Below are positions 1 through 4,877 of a stretch of 6,914 bases of DNA, piece after piece; within the stretch, counting starts at the first letter, position 1, and each line of letters begins with the position of its first letter. The notes beneath the pieces are model-generated. The model did no database searches. It saw nothing but the letters and a program-made list of their open reading frames with translations, and was not told the origin of the DNA. The DNA lies in the NCBI GenBank assembly GCA_019420405.1, contig JAHZHF010000161.1, positions 1 through 6,914 on the forward strand. Reading direction: 5' to 3'. This DNA comes from Clostridiales bacterium (GTDB lineage Bacteria > Bacillota > Clostridia > Lachnospirales > Lachnospiraceae). Both the position numbers and the translations under genes were made by a program.

Positions 1-23
1 TCCACGCCCGTTTCCGAACGTTT

Positions 24-56
24 CAGACGGCAAGTGTTAGTGAACTAAATAGCTGA
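24..56 (+). repeat. Left copy of a short imperfect repeat found at both ends of the window
   Basis: The segment beginning CAGACGGCAAGTGTTAGTG matches 6876-6907 in the same orientation. About 28-29 aligned bases are identical and there are three one-base gaps. The resemblance continues weakly for some 15 bases upstream. It lies just before the GntR promoter and is not part of any recognisable gene; the short open frames through it end quickly. It is most likely a dispersed intergenic repeat, but the function is unknown. Confidence 0.55.
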
Positions 57-75
57 TGTGGAATAAAAATTTGAA

Positions 76-128
76 GCAAACAGTATATAACAGTTGACAA
101 CAGTTATATACTGTTATATACTGTTTGC
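76..128 (+). promoter_or_regulatory. Operator array of the GntR-ABC operon: 18-bp inverted repeat with 10-bp phased steps
   Basis: GCAAACAGTATATAACAG (76-93) is repeated as its perfect reverse complement at 111-128, with 17 bp between the arms. Inside, CAG or CTG occurs exactly every 10 bp: CAG at 81, 91 and 101, then CTG at 111 and 121. This gives four overlapping 13-bp units of the form CAG/CTG-N7-CAG/CTG, each one helical turn from the next. The array covers the whole core promoter and ends at the expected transcription start. The most likely ligand is the GntR protein encoded immediately downstream (autorepression), as is usual for YtrA-type regulators. Confidence 0.85.
94..122 (+). promoter_or_regulatory. 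Sigma-A promoter of the GntR-ABC operon
   Basis: A perfect -35 box TTGACA (94-99) and a -10 box TATACT (117-122) are separated by 17 bp. Transcription should start near 129, leaving only about 15 nt before the start codon, almost all of it ribosome binding site. The promoter is buried in the inverted repeat, so a protein bound there would block polymerase. Confidence 0.85.
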
Positions 129-143
129 AAGAGGAGGACAATT

Positions 144-515
144 ATGAAGATTATAATCAACAGTTCATCGATGGTACCGATCTATGAACAGCTAATGGAT
201 CAGATCAAGGCCCTGATCACGGCAGGAGATCTGAATGAAAATGACATACTCCCCTCTGTCCGTACTCTTGCAAAGGAACTTCGCATCAGCGCTCTGACTG
301 TCAAGAAGGCATACGATAATCTTGAGCAGGAAGGCTATACAGTTACGGTCCACGGCAAAGGAACTTATGTGGCAGCCGCGAATCCGGAGCGTATGCTGGA
401 GGAACAGAAGCGCGAAGTGGAGGCTGATCTGGAGAAAGCAGTAGAGAAGGGACGCAGGTGCGGCCTTTCGGATATGGAGATCCGGGAGTTATTTGAATTG
501 ATTATGGAGGACTAG
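144..515 (+). CDS. GntR family (YtrA subfamily) transcriptional regulator
   Basis: A 123-residue DNA-binding regulator, probably the repressor of its own operon. Residues 11-77 form a GntR winged helix: the start VPIYEQLMDQIKALI, then LPSVRTLAKELRIS leading into the recognition helix around 50-61, then the wing with HGKGTYV at 70-76. The remaining 45 or so residues are a charged helical tail, without the large ligand-binding domain of FadR or HutC types; this short build is typical of the YtrA subfamily, in which the tail dimerises. The start is supported by GAGGAGG at 131-137, 6 nt upstream. The ABC ATPase starts 3 nt after the stop. YtrA-type regulators usually control a linked ABC exporter and often respond to cell-wall antibiotics; the inducer here cannot be read from the sequence. 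Confidence 0.93.
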   Translation: MKIIINSSSMVPIYEQLMDQIKALITAGDLNENDILPSVRTLAKELRISALTVKKAYDNLEQEGYTVTVHGKGTYVAAANPERMLEEQKREVEADLEKAVEKGRRCGLSDMEIRELFELIMED

Positions 516-518
516 AAA

Positions 519-1370
519 ATGCTGAAAGTAAACGGTTTGGTTAAAAACTACGGTGATTTTACGCTGAACTGTACGATGAAGGTGGAGCCGGGAAGAATTA
601 CCGGTCTTGTCGGTGAGAACGGCGCAGGAAAGACGACGCTTTTTAAATCTGTGCTGGGCCTGATTTCAAGCGACGGAGGTAAGATCTCTCTGATGGGGAA
701 AGCTCCGGCCGAGCTCACAGAAAAGGAAAAGGAGAAGATCGGGGCTGCCCTGGCAGAGTCCGGATTCAGCGGCTATCTTAAGATAAAGGATATCGTCCCC
801 GTTCTGGCGGCTATGTATCCGGCGTTTGAGAAAGGCCGATTTCTGAGACTCTGTGGAAAACTTAAACTGCCACAGGATAAATATATCAAAGAGTTCTCCA
901 CGGGAATGAAGGCGAAGCTCAAAGTTCTTGTTGCTGTCACTCACGGCGCATCCTTTCTCCTGATGGATGAGCCGACGACAGGGCTTGACGTGATGACGAG
1001 AAATGAGGTGCTGGATCTGCTGCGGGAAGCCATGGAGGCGGATGAGAACAGGAGCATCCTGATCAGCTCTCATATTTCTTCGGATCTGGAGGGGCTCTGC
1101 GACGATATCTATATGATCCATGATGGTCAGATCATCCTGCATGAGGAGACGGATACTCTGTTGAATGAATACGGGCTGGTTAAGGCTGACGAAAGGCAGT
1201 TCGCCGGACTGGATAAGGAGCACATCCTGAGAGTAAAGAAAGAGATGTTCGGTTATGCATGCCTGACGAACCAGAGACAGTATTATATGGAAAATTATCC
1301 GGAACTGGTAGTAGAAAAAGGAAACCTGGATGAAGTGATTACAATGATGAGCGGAGGGAAAGAGTTATGA
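519..1370 (+). CDS. ABC transporter ATP-binding protein (exporter type)
   Basis: A 283-residue cytoplasmic ATPase that should power the permease encoded next. Visible motifs are Walker A GENGAGKT (32-39), the signature FSTGMKAK (126-133, in place of LSGGQ), Walker B FLLMDEP (146-152), the D-loop GLD (155-157) and switch histidine H185 in ISSH. The Q-loop glutamine appears to be absent; the segment at 76-83 reads AALAESGF, which is common in this BcrA/YtrB-like branch. About 90 residues follow the nucleotide-binding core, as in drug- and bacteriocin-resistance ATPases. GGAGG at 506-510, inside the end of the regulator gene, is the ribosome binding site. The stop overlaps the permease start by 4 nt (ATGA), implying translational coupling. 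The exported substrate is unknown. Confidence 0.94.
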   Translation: MLKVNGLVKNYGDFTLNCTMKVEPGRITGLVGENGAGKTTLFKSVLGLISSDGGKISLMGKAPAELTEKEKEKIGAALAESGFSGYLKIKDIVPVLAAMYPAFEKGRFLRLCGKLKLPQDKYIKEFSTGMKAKLKVLVAVTHGASFLLMDEPTTGLDVMTRNEVLDLLREAMEADENRSILISSHISSDLEGLCDDIYMIHDGQIILHEETDTLLNEYGLVKADERQFAGLDKEHILRVKKEMFGYACLTNQRQYYMENYPELVVEKGNLDEVITMMSGGKEL

Positions 1371-2032
1371 AGGGAATGCTGGTTAAAGATCTGAGGCTTC
1401 TGATGAATCAGGGGCGAACGCTGTTTCTGATGCTGATTGTGGTGGCCATGATTATGAGTCTTGCGGACCTGTCAAGCCCGTCGTTTATTGTATCGTATAT
1501 TACAATTATATTTTCGTTTTTTACGGCTACTACGGTCAGTTATGATGAATATGACAATTGTTATCTGTTCCTGATGACACTTCCGGTTACCCGGAAAGGT
1601 TATGTGAATGAAAAGTATGTGTTCGGATTCATTTCCACATGTACAGCATGGCTGGTTGGCGTGACCATAGGCACAGCGCTCATGGCTGCGAGACACAGGC
1701 TTTCAAATCCGCTGGAATGGTTCGGGGAATGCTCGGTTTATATTTTCATCTCCTGGATATTTGTCAGTGTCATGCTTCCGGTCAGACTGAAATTTGAGGC
1801 GGAAAAGGCTAAGTATGTCAATATGATTATGATCATTGTGTGCTGTATCCTTATATTCGGAGGGATTCAGCTCGCAGAATATCTGCCGGACTTTATCGTG
1901 CAGAGCGGCGTTGAATTTTTGACCAGACTCGGGAACGCAGGTTTCATTGCGTTGATTGTGCTGATTACTGCTGTGGCAGTGGGGATATCCTATGCGTGCA
2001 GCAGGCATATTATCGGGCGCAAAGAATTTTAG
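1367..2032 (+). CDS. ABC-2 type transporter permease
   Basis: A 221-residue membrane protein, partner of the preceding ATPase. Six hydrophobic segments can be seen at roughly residues 19-35, 40-58, 88-108, 122-138, 150-170 and 191-213, the usual count for an ABC-2 permease. After the second segment comes the short loop SYDEYDNCYLFLMTLPVTRK (about 58-77); a motif of this kind (LMTLPVTR followed by V/Y and K/E-rich residues) recurs in ABC-2 permeases that accompany YtrA regulators. GGAGGG at 1353-1358 lies 8 nt before the ATG, and the ATGA overlap ties it to the ATPase. The two would form a 2+2 exporter or membrane-stress pump. It is the last gene of the operon. Confidence 0.9.
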   Translation: MKGMLVKDLRLLMNQGRTLFLMLIVVAMIMSLADLSSPSFIVSYITIIFSFFTATTVSYDEYDNCYLFLMTLPVTRKGYVNEKYVFGFISTCTAWLVGVTIGTALMAARHRLSNPLEWFGECSVYIFISWIFVSVMLPVRLKFEAEKAKYVNMIMIIVCCILIFGGIQLAEYLPDFIVQSGVEFLTRLGNAGFIALIVLITAVAVGISYACSRHIIGRKEF

Positions 2033-2051
2033 ATGAAATACAGAGAATTTC

Positions 2052-2073
2052 AGCGCCGGTATGCACCGGCGCT
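2052..2073. terminator. Strong hairpin between convergent transcription units
   Basis: AGCGCCGGT (2052-2060) and ACCGGCGCT (2065-2073) form a perfect 9-bp GC-rich stem with an ATGC loop. It lies 20 bp after the permease stop and 6 bp after the stop of the nitrilase remnant on the other strand, the normal place for a bidirectional terminator. Neither strand has a clean U-run after the stem, so intrinsic termination may be weak, or the hairpin may mainly protect 3' ends. Confidence 0.65.
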
Positions 2074-2079
2074 AAAATA

Positions 2080-2553
2080 TTATGACTCTCTTTTCAATTC
2101 AGGATCTGGTGACAGGCTGCTGTCGTATTCCCTGAGATAAGGAATGTTTTCCCTGGATCGCCGGATTTCATCAAGATCGATATCGGATATCAGCACTTCT
2201 TCGGACAGGGGGGGTGCTTCGGCCAGAATCGCTCCGAGGGGGGATACAACTTTGGAACAGCCGCCGGATCCCTCTTTTACGGTATTTACCCCAAGGACAA
2301 ATACTGTGTTGTCCAGCGCTCTTGCCGGCAGCTGGATCTGCCACCGATTCATTGCCGGGATGCTCCAGACAGAGGGGACAATAATTATATCTGCGCCCTT
2401 TAGCGCCAGAATCCGGCTCGGTTCGGGAAATTCGATATCATAGCAGATCAGAATTCCCAGCTTCCCAAGCGAAGTCTCAACCGGCTCATATATGCGGCTG
2501 CCGTGGACAAAATAATTCTGTTCCCTTCCCCACAGAAATGATTTCTGATATTC
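2080..2553 (-). pseudogene. Carbon-nitrogen hydrolase (nitrilase family), C-terminal part only
   Basis: About 157 codons remain of a family usually 260-290 residues long. The minus-strand frame starts abruptly with YQKSFLWGREQNYF, which resembles the conserved segment carrying the catalytic lysine (YRK-H-L in relatives). It continues through GKLGILICYDIEFPEPSR, with the catalytic cysteine codon at 2443-2445, and then the family-typical GADIIIVPSVWSIP and RALDNTVFVLGVN. The N-terminal third, with the catalytic glutamate, is missing, and there is no start codon or ribosome binding site of its own. Upstream of about 2553 the sequence belongs to an amino-acid-binding protein in another frame, so this is the 3' side of a deletion fusion. 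Relatives hydrolyse amides or carbamoyl amines (omega-amidase, N-carbamoyl amidases); which one applies cannot be told. Confidence 0.85.
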
Positions 2554-3025
2554 CTGAATCATCCTCCCTGACAAAAATCTGAAGGCCCGCATCGTAATAT
2601 GGATCTGAAATATCCATAACCTCCTGGCGTTCCTCCGTAATGGTAATCCCGGCCATGGCCATATCCGTCTGTCCCGACTGAACTGACATGAGAAGCGCCG
2701 TGAAATCCATTGGCTGCAGTTCGTAGTCAAATCCAAGATAATCGCTGAACGCATCGAGCAGATCAATGTCAAAACCCGTGTAATCGCTGTTGTCATCCGG
2801 AAAACAGAATGGAACAAAACTGGTATCACATCCGACGGCAAGTGTTACGCCCTCAAGTGAACCTTCATAATCTCCGCCCGCCGCAGACTCTGAGGTCTGT
2901 GTGCCGTCTTCCGGTGAAGACTGTGTGCTTCCGGTGGAATCATCAGATGAGCCGGTTCCGCATCCTGCCAGGCAGGATGCCCCGATAACCGATACCATAA
3001 ATAAACTGAATATTTTTCTCTTCAT
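2486..3025 (-). pseudogene. Amino-acid ABC transporter substrate-binding lipoprotein, truncated
   Basis: The frame encodes 179 residues, of which about the first 158-162 are genuine. There is a lipoprotein signal peptide with lipobox LAGC (Cys22), then a Ser/Thr/Gly/Asp-rich linker to about 55. The start of a bacterial extracellular solute-binding family 3 domain follows (LAVGCDTSFVPFCF, YTGFDIDLLDAFSDYLGF, AGITITEERQEVMDIS, YYDAGLQIFVREDD). At about 2541-2553 the homology stops and the DNA becomes the 3' half of a nitrilase gene in another frame, so the last 17 or so codons are out-of-frame readthrough. Intact proteins of the family are about 260-300 residues. An IS200-type element separates the ATG from its ribosome binding site and promoter. 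The ligand was probably a polar amino acid or related amine; the product cannot be functional. Confidence 0.88.
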
Positions 3026-3042
3026 AAATGAAAGAGCTAATC

Positions 3043-3059
3043 CCCCAGCTATGCTGGGG
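3043..3059 (+). repeat. Left-end hairpin of the IS200-type element
   Basis: A 7-bp perfect stem, CCCCAGC and GCTGGGG, with a TAT loop. In this family such a hairpin in single-stranded DNA is the recognition structure for the transposase. In IS200 it can also stop transcription entering from outside. Confidence 0.75.
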
Positions 3060-3099
3060 AGAATGGAGTAAGCAGGAGCGTGTAGGATGTCAATAAAAA

Positions 3100-3160
3100 G
3101 CCTCCTATGCTAAAATGAGAATGGTGTCGCAAGCCAAACTCAAAAATTAGTATAGGAGGC
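3100..3160 (+). promoter_or_regulatory. Leader hairpin hiding the transposase ribosome binding site
   Basis: GCCTCCTATGCTAA (3100-3113) pairs with TTAGTATAGGAGGC (3147-3160) over 14 bp with one G-U pair. The right arm contains AGGAGG (3154-3159), the ribosome binding site 9 nt before the transposase ATG. If the transcript starts upstream of 3100, the site is fully sequestered. This matches the known low translation of IS200 transposase. Confidence 0.8.
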
Positions 3161-3168
3161 GGTCCCAA

Positions 3169-3597
3169 ATGGACAAAAAGAGCTTATCACATGTGAGTTG
3201 GAAATGCCAGTATCATATCGTTTTTATTCCGAAATATCGAAAGAAAATATTGTATGGAAAATTAAGAGCTGACATACGAGACATAATTTCTACATTATGC
3301 AGATATAAGGAAGTGGATATCATAGATGGCGCAGTATGTGCAGATCATATACATTTAAGCGTAGCGATTCCGCCGAAGTATAGTGTTTCAAAATTTATGG
3401 GGTACTTAAAGGGGAAGAGTACATTAATGATATATGATAGACATCCAGAATTGCAGAGCAAATGGGATAAAGCGTTCTGGGCCAGAGGATATTACGTTTC
3501 AACAATTGGTAATATTACAGAAGACGCAATAAAGAAATATATAAGAGAACAGGCAGAAGAATCAAGAAAAGAAGATTCAAGTAGTACCGCTTTATAA
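3169..3597 (+). CDS. tnpA: IS200/IS605 family transposase TnpA (Y1 HUH enzyme)
   Basis: A 142-residue single-strand transposase of normal family length (about 140-155). The HUH metal-binding motif is H60-I-H62 in ADHIHLSV, and the catalytic tyrosine is Y124 in AIKKYIREQ. Other conserved segments are YHIVFIPKYRKK (15-26), PPKYSVSKFMGYLKGKS (68-84), and FWARGYYVSTIG (103-114). It cuts and joins one DNA strand at the hairpin ends and moves the element by a peel-and-paste route. The frame is undamaged and both end hairpins are present, so the element could be active. No accessory TnpB is present, as in IS200 itself. Its strand is opposite to the host gene it interrupts. Confidence 0.95.
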   Translation: MDKKSLSHVSWKCQYHIVFIPKYRKKILYGKLRADIRDIISTLCRYKEVDIIDGAVCADHIHLSVAIPPKYSVSKFMGYLKGKSTLMIYDRHPELQSKWDKAFWARGYYVSTIGNITEDAIKKYIREQAEESRKEDSSSTAL

Positions 3598-3625
3598 GCG
3601 GACCAGTAACAACGCTTGCGACACC

Positions 3626-3695
3626 CGCCCTTTTGGGCGAGCATGTAACCGGCCCTTATGAGGGCCAACCCAAACCACCACTTGAAGTGGTGGTT
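3626..3695 (+). repeat. Three hairpins at the right end of the IS200-type element
   Basis: Downstream of tnpA lie CGCCC-TTTT-GGGCG (3626-3639), GGCCCT-TATG-AGGGCC (3651-3666) and the terminal palindrome with arms AACCACCACTT and AAGTGGTGGTT (3673-3695). The last is placed where the family's right-end recognition hairpin is expected. The first two could end tnpA transcription or protect the transcript, although no U-run follows them. Confidence 0.7.
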
Positions 3696-3706
3696 GTGAC
3701 TTAGCT

Positions 3707-3713
3707 CCTCCTT
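3707..3713 (-). promoter_or_regulatory. Orphaned ribosome binding site of the binding-protein gene
   Basis: On the minus strand this reads AAGGAGG. No start codon follows at normal distance because the IS200-type element begins immediately after. The next start codon in the expected gene is at 3025, on the far side of the element. Removing the element would bring the two together with a gap of roughly 10-16 nt, depending on the exact ends. Confidence 0.75.
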
Positions 3714-3721
3714 ATCTGTCT

Positions 3722-3764
3722 GAAAAACAAAAAGACGCAGATGCTTTTACGGCACCTACGTCTT
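3722..3764 (-). terminator. Terminator hairpin in the leader of the binding-protein operon (attenuator candidate)
   Basis: On the minus strand AAGACGTAGGTGC (3764-3752) pairs with GCATCTGCGTCTT (3744-3732) over 13 bp with two G-U pairs and a 7-nt loop. It runs directly into TTTTTGTTTTTC, a textbook intrinsic terminator. It lies about 16 nt after the expected start of transcription and just before the ribosome binding site, so it sits inside the leader rather than at the end of a gene. It may also stop readthrough from the upstream RpiR gene, which has no other terminator. Confidence 0.8.
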
Positions 3765-3786
3765 CGTATGGTTTTCTGATGGGACT

Positions 3787-3815
3787 ATCATAACGTTCCC
3801 GCTTGTATTTGTCAA
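3787..3815 (-). promoter_or_regulatory. Sigma-A promoter of the broken binding-protein operon
   Basis: On the minus strand a perfect -35 TTGACA (3815-3810) and a -10 TATGAT (3792-3787) are separated by 17 bp. Transcription should start near 3780. It is about 46 bp downstream of the RpiR stop codon, so the operon had its own promoter in addition to any readthrough. Confidence 0.85.
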
Positions 3816-3861
3816 GACAAAATGCAAATTATTTTTCGCTTTTTAATTTAAAGAAAAATTT

Positions 3862-4713
3862 TTATTCAAATATTTCGAACTCGTTGCTGAAAGCTTCGAG
3901 CTGGTTCAGCCTGTTTTCCAGTTCGATATTACGGTTGCGTCCGATCTCGGTCAGTATGGCGTTAATCAGTGTCAGAGGCGCTACAAAAGAGTCAATATAA
4001 GTGGGCATTGCCGTCTCGGTAAGGAAACTGTATTTTGCTTTTTTTACAATCGGAGAGACAAGAGAATCGGTTATGGCCATTGTAACAGCGCCTCTTTGCG
4101 CCGCATAACGGAACATTTTATCTGTTATCGAAGAATACCTGCTAAAGGTAATCCCGATAACCATATCATTAGCTGAGACTTTGCACAGCAGGTCTGCATG
4201 GCAGTCCAGACCGGTTATCAGTTCAACATTGCCAAGTATCATATTGAGATAATACTGGAAGAAAAGCCCGAGGGCTGCCGCGCTTCGTGATGCGATAATG
4301 TAGATTTTATCCGCCAGTATAATTTTCTGACATGCCTCAAAAAACATATCCATATCGAGCTGGCCAAGCGTACTTTCGATCCGGTTGATATCCTGCCGGA
4401 AGATTTCCGCGATTCCGGCTTCCTTCTCGTCATATGCCTGATAAGAAATCTTCAGGCGGTCCTTCATTGTCATCTGCTCCTTTGCCGCCTGCTGCATTTC
4501 ACTTTTAAATTCGGGGAATCCCTTAAAGCCCAGAAAAGTGCAGAAGCGCAGAATGCTCGCCTCACTGGCTCCGGCGGCCCGGGCGAGCTGCTGGATATTG
4601 CAGTAAGAAGCCGCTGTAACATTCTGCAGGACAAAATTTGCGATTTTTTTCTGGGTCTTGCTCATTTTCTCATATTTCTCTACGATGAGTTCGTTTACCG
4701 TTTTCTTTCCCAT
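3862..4713 (-). CDS. MurR/RpiR family transcriptional regulator with SIS domain
   Basis: A 283-residue regulator of standard family length. Residues 1-77 form the RpiR-type helix-turn-helix domain (SKTQKKIANFVL, then IQQLARAAGASEASILRFCTFLGF with the recognition helix around 49-60). Residues about 128-258 form the SIS domain that usually senses a phosphorylated sugar or related metabolite (KIYIIASRSAAALG, DMVIGITFSRYSSITDKMF, GAVTMAITDS). It is divergent from the aminotransferase operon and immediately upstream of the binding-protein operon on its own strand, so it probably controled both. A purine-rich AAAGGA (4733-4728) is the only candidate ribosome binding site and is rather far from the ATG (14 nt), suggesting modest translation. 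The effector is unknown; given the neighbours it may not be a sugar phosphate. Confidence 0.93.
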   Translation of the reverse strand: MGKKTVNELIVEKYEKMSKTQKKIANFVLQNVTAASYCNIQQLARAAGASEASILRFCTFLGFKGFPEFKSEMQQAAKEQMTMKDRLKISYQAYDEKEAGIAEIFRQDINRIESTLGQLDMDMFFEACQKIILADKIYIIASRSAAALGLFFQYYLNMILGNVELITGLDCHADLLCKVSANDMVIGITFSRYSSITDKMFRYAAQRGAVTMAITDSLVSPIVKKAKYSFLTETAMPTYIDSFVAPLTLINAILTEIGRNRNIELENRLNQLEAFSNEFEIFE

Positions 4714-4752
4714 AGCTGTACCGTTATTCCTTTCTCTGTTTCTTCCAGTCCC

Positions 4753-4758
4753 ATTGTA
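4753..4758 (-). promoter_or_regulatory. Probable -10 box of the RpiR gene
   Basis: The minus strand carries TACAAT at 4758-4753, about 40 bp before the RpiR start codon. The best -35 at 17 bp (TTAATC, 4781-4776) matches the consensus at only three of six positions, so this promoter looks weak or regulated. Confidence 0.45.
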
Positions 4759-4814
4759 TCATACTTTGCAAGAATGATTAAGTATTTTTCATAAAATATT
4801 TTTTGAAAAAATTA

Positions 4815-4843
4815 TTGACATTAAATAATGCCGGAAATATAAT
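4815..4843 (+). promoter_or_regulatory. Consensus sigma-A promoter of the aminotransferase operon
   Basis: TTGACA (4815-4820) and TATAAT (4838-4843) are both perfect and lie exactly 17 bp apart. Transcription should start near 4850. A promoter this strong is normally held by a repressor; see the overlapping inverted repeat. Confidence 0.93.
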
Positions 4844-4846
4844 GTC
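4817..4846. promoter_or_regulatory. Inverted repeat over the aminotransferase promoter, candidate RpiR operator
   Basis: GACATTA (4817-4823) and TAATGTC (4840-4846) are perfect inverted copies. One overlaps the -35 box and the other the -10 box. A third half-site TAATG at 4826-4830 makes a smaller palindrome with the first. A second inverted pair, ATTTTTCA (4784-4791) and TGAAAAAAT (4804-4812), lies just upstream. The adjacent divergent RpiR gene makes its product the likely ligand. Confidence 0.55.
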
Positions 4847-4877
4847 GGTAAATAAAGACCAAAGGAGTGGTGCTGCT

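Larger units (their letters stand above)
3034..3707 (+). mobile_element. IS200-type (IS200/IS605 family) insertion sequence, apparently complete
   Basis: One transposase gene is flanked by the imperfect subterminal hairpins typical of the family. At the left, CCCCAGC-TAT-GCTGGGG spans 3043-3059. At the right, AACCACCACTT and AAGTGGTGGTT flank a single G (3673-3695). The exact cleavage points are uncertain by several bases; the outermost matching bases are GAGCTAA (3034-3040) and its complement TTAGCTC (3701-3707). There is no target duplication, as expected for this family. The element is visibly AT-richer than its surroundings. It is inserted antisense into the leader of the binding-protein gene, between ribosome binding site and start codon. 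Confidence 0.85.

Noticed and set aside
666..1223. 185-codon minus-strand frame opposite the ABC ATPase
   Set aside because: It is a shadow of a clearly real gene with all ABC motifs; the minus frame shows no recognisable domain or ribosome binding site.
2080..2841. One continuous 253-codon minus-strand frame that could be called as a complete nitrilase-family protein
   Set aside because: Its first 95 or so codons are the binding-protein gene read in the wrong frame and resemble no protein; only the part after about 2553 is nitrilase. It has no ribosome binding site at its apparent start.
2834..2847. Exact 14-base match GACGGCAAGTGTTA to the repeat at 26-39
   Set aside because: It lies inside the binding-protein coding sequence and encodes part of a family-typical LAVG segment; the match does not extend further, so it is probably chance.
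3626..3695. Series of hairpins considered as a CRISPR or integron-type repeat
   Set aside because: The three hairpins differ in sequence, have no regular spacers, and fit the right end of an IS200-type element.
4803..4877. TTG-initiated extension of the aminotransferase
   Set aside because: It lies upstream of or within the promoter and has no ribosome binding site; the ATG at 4878 is preferred.
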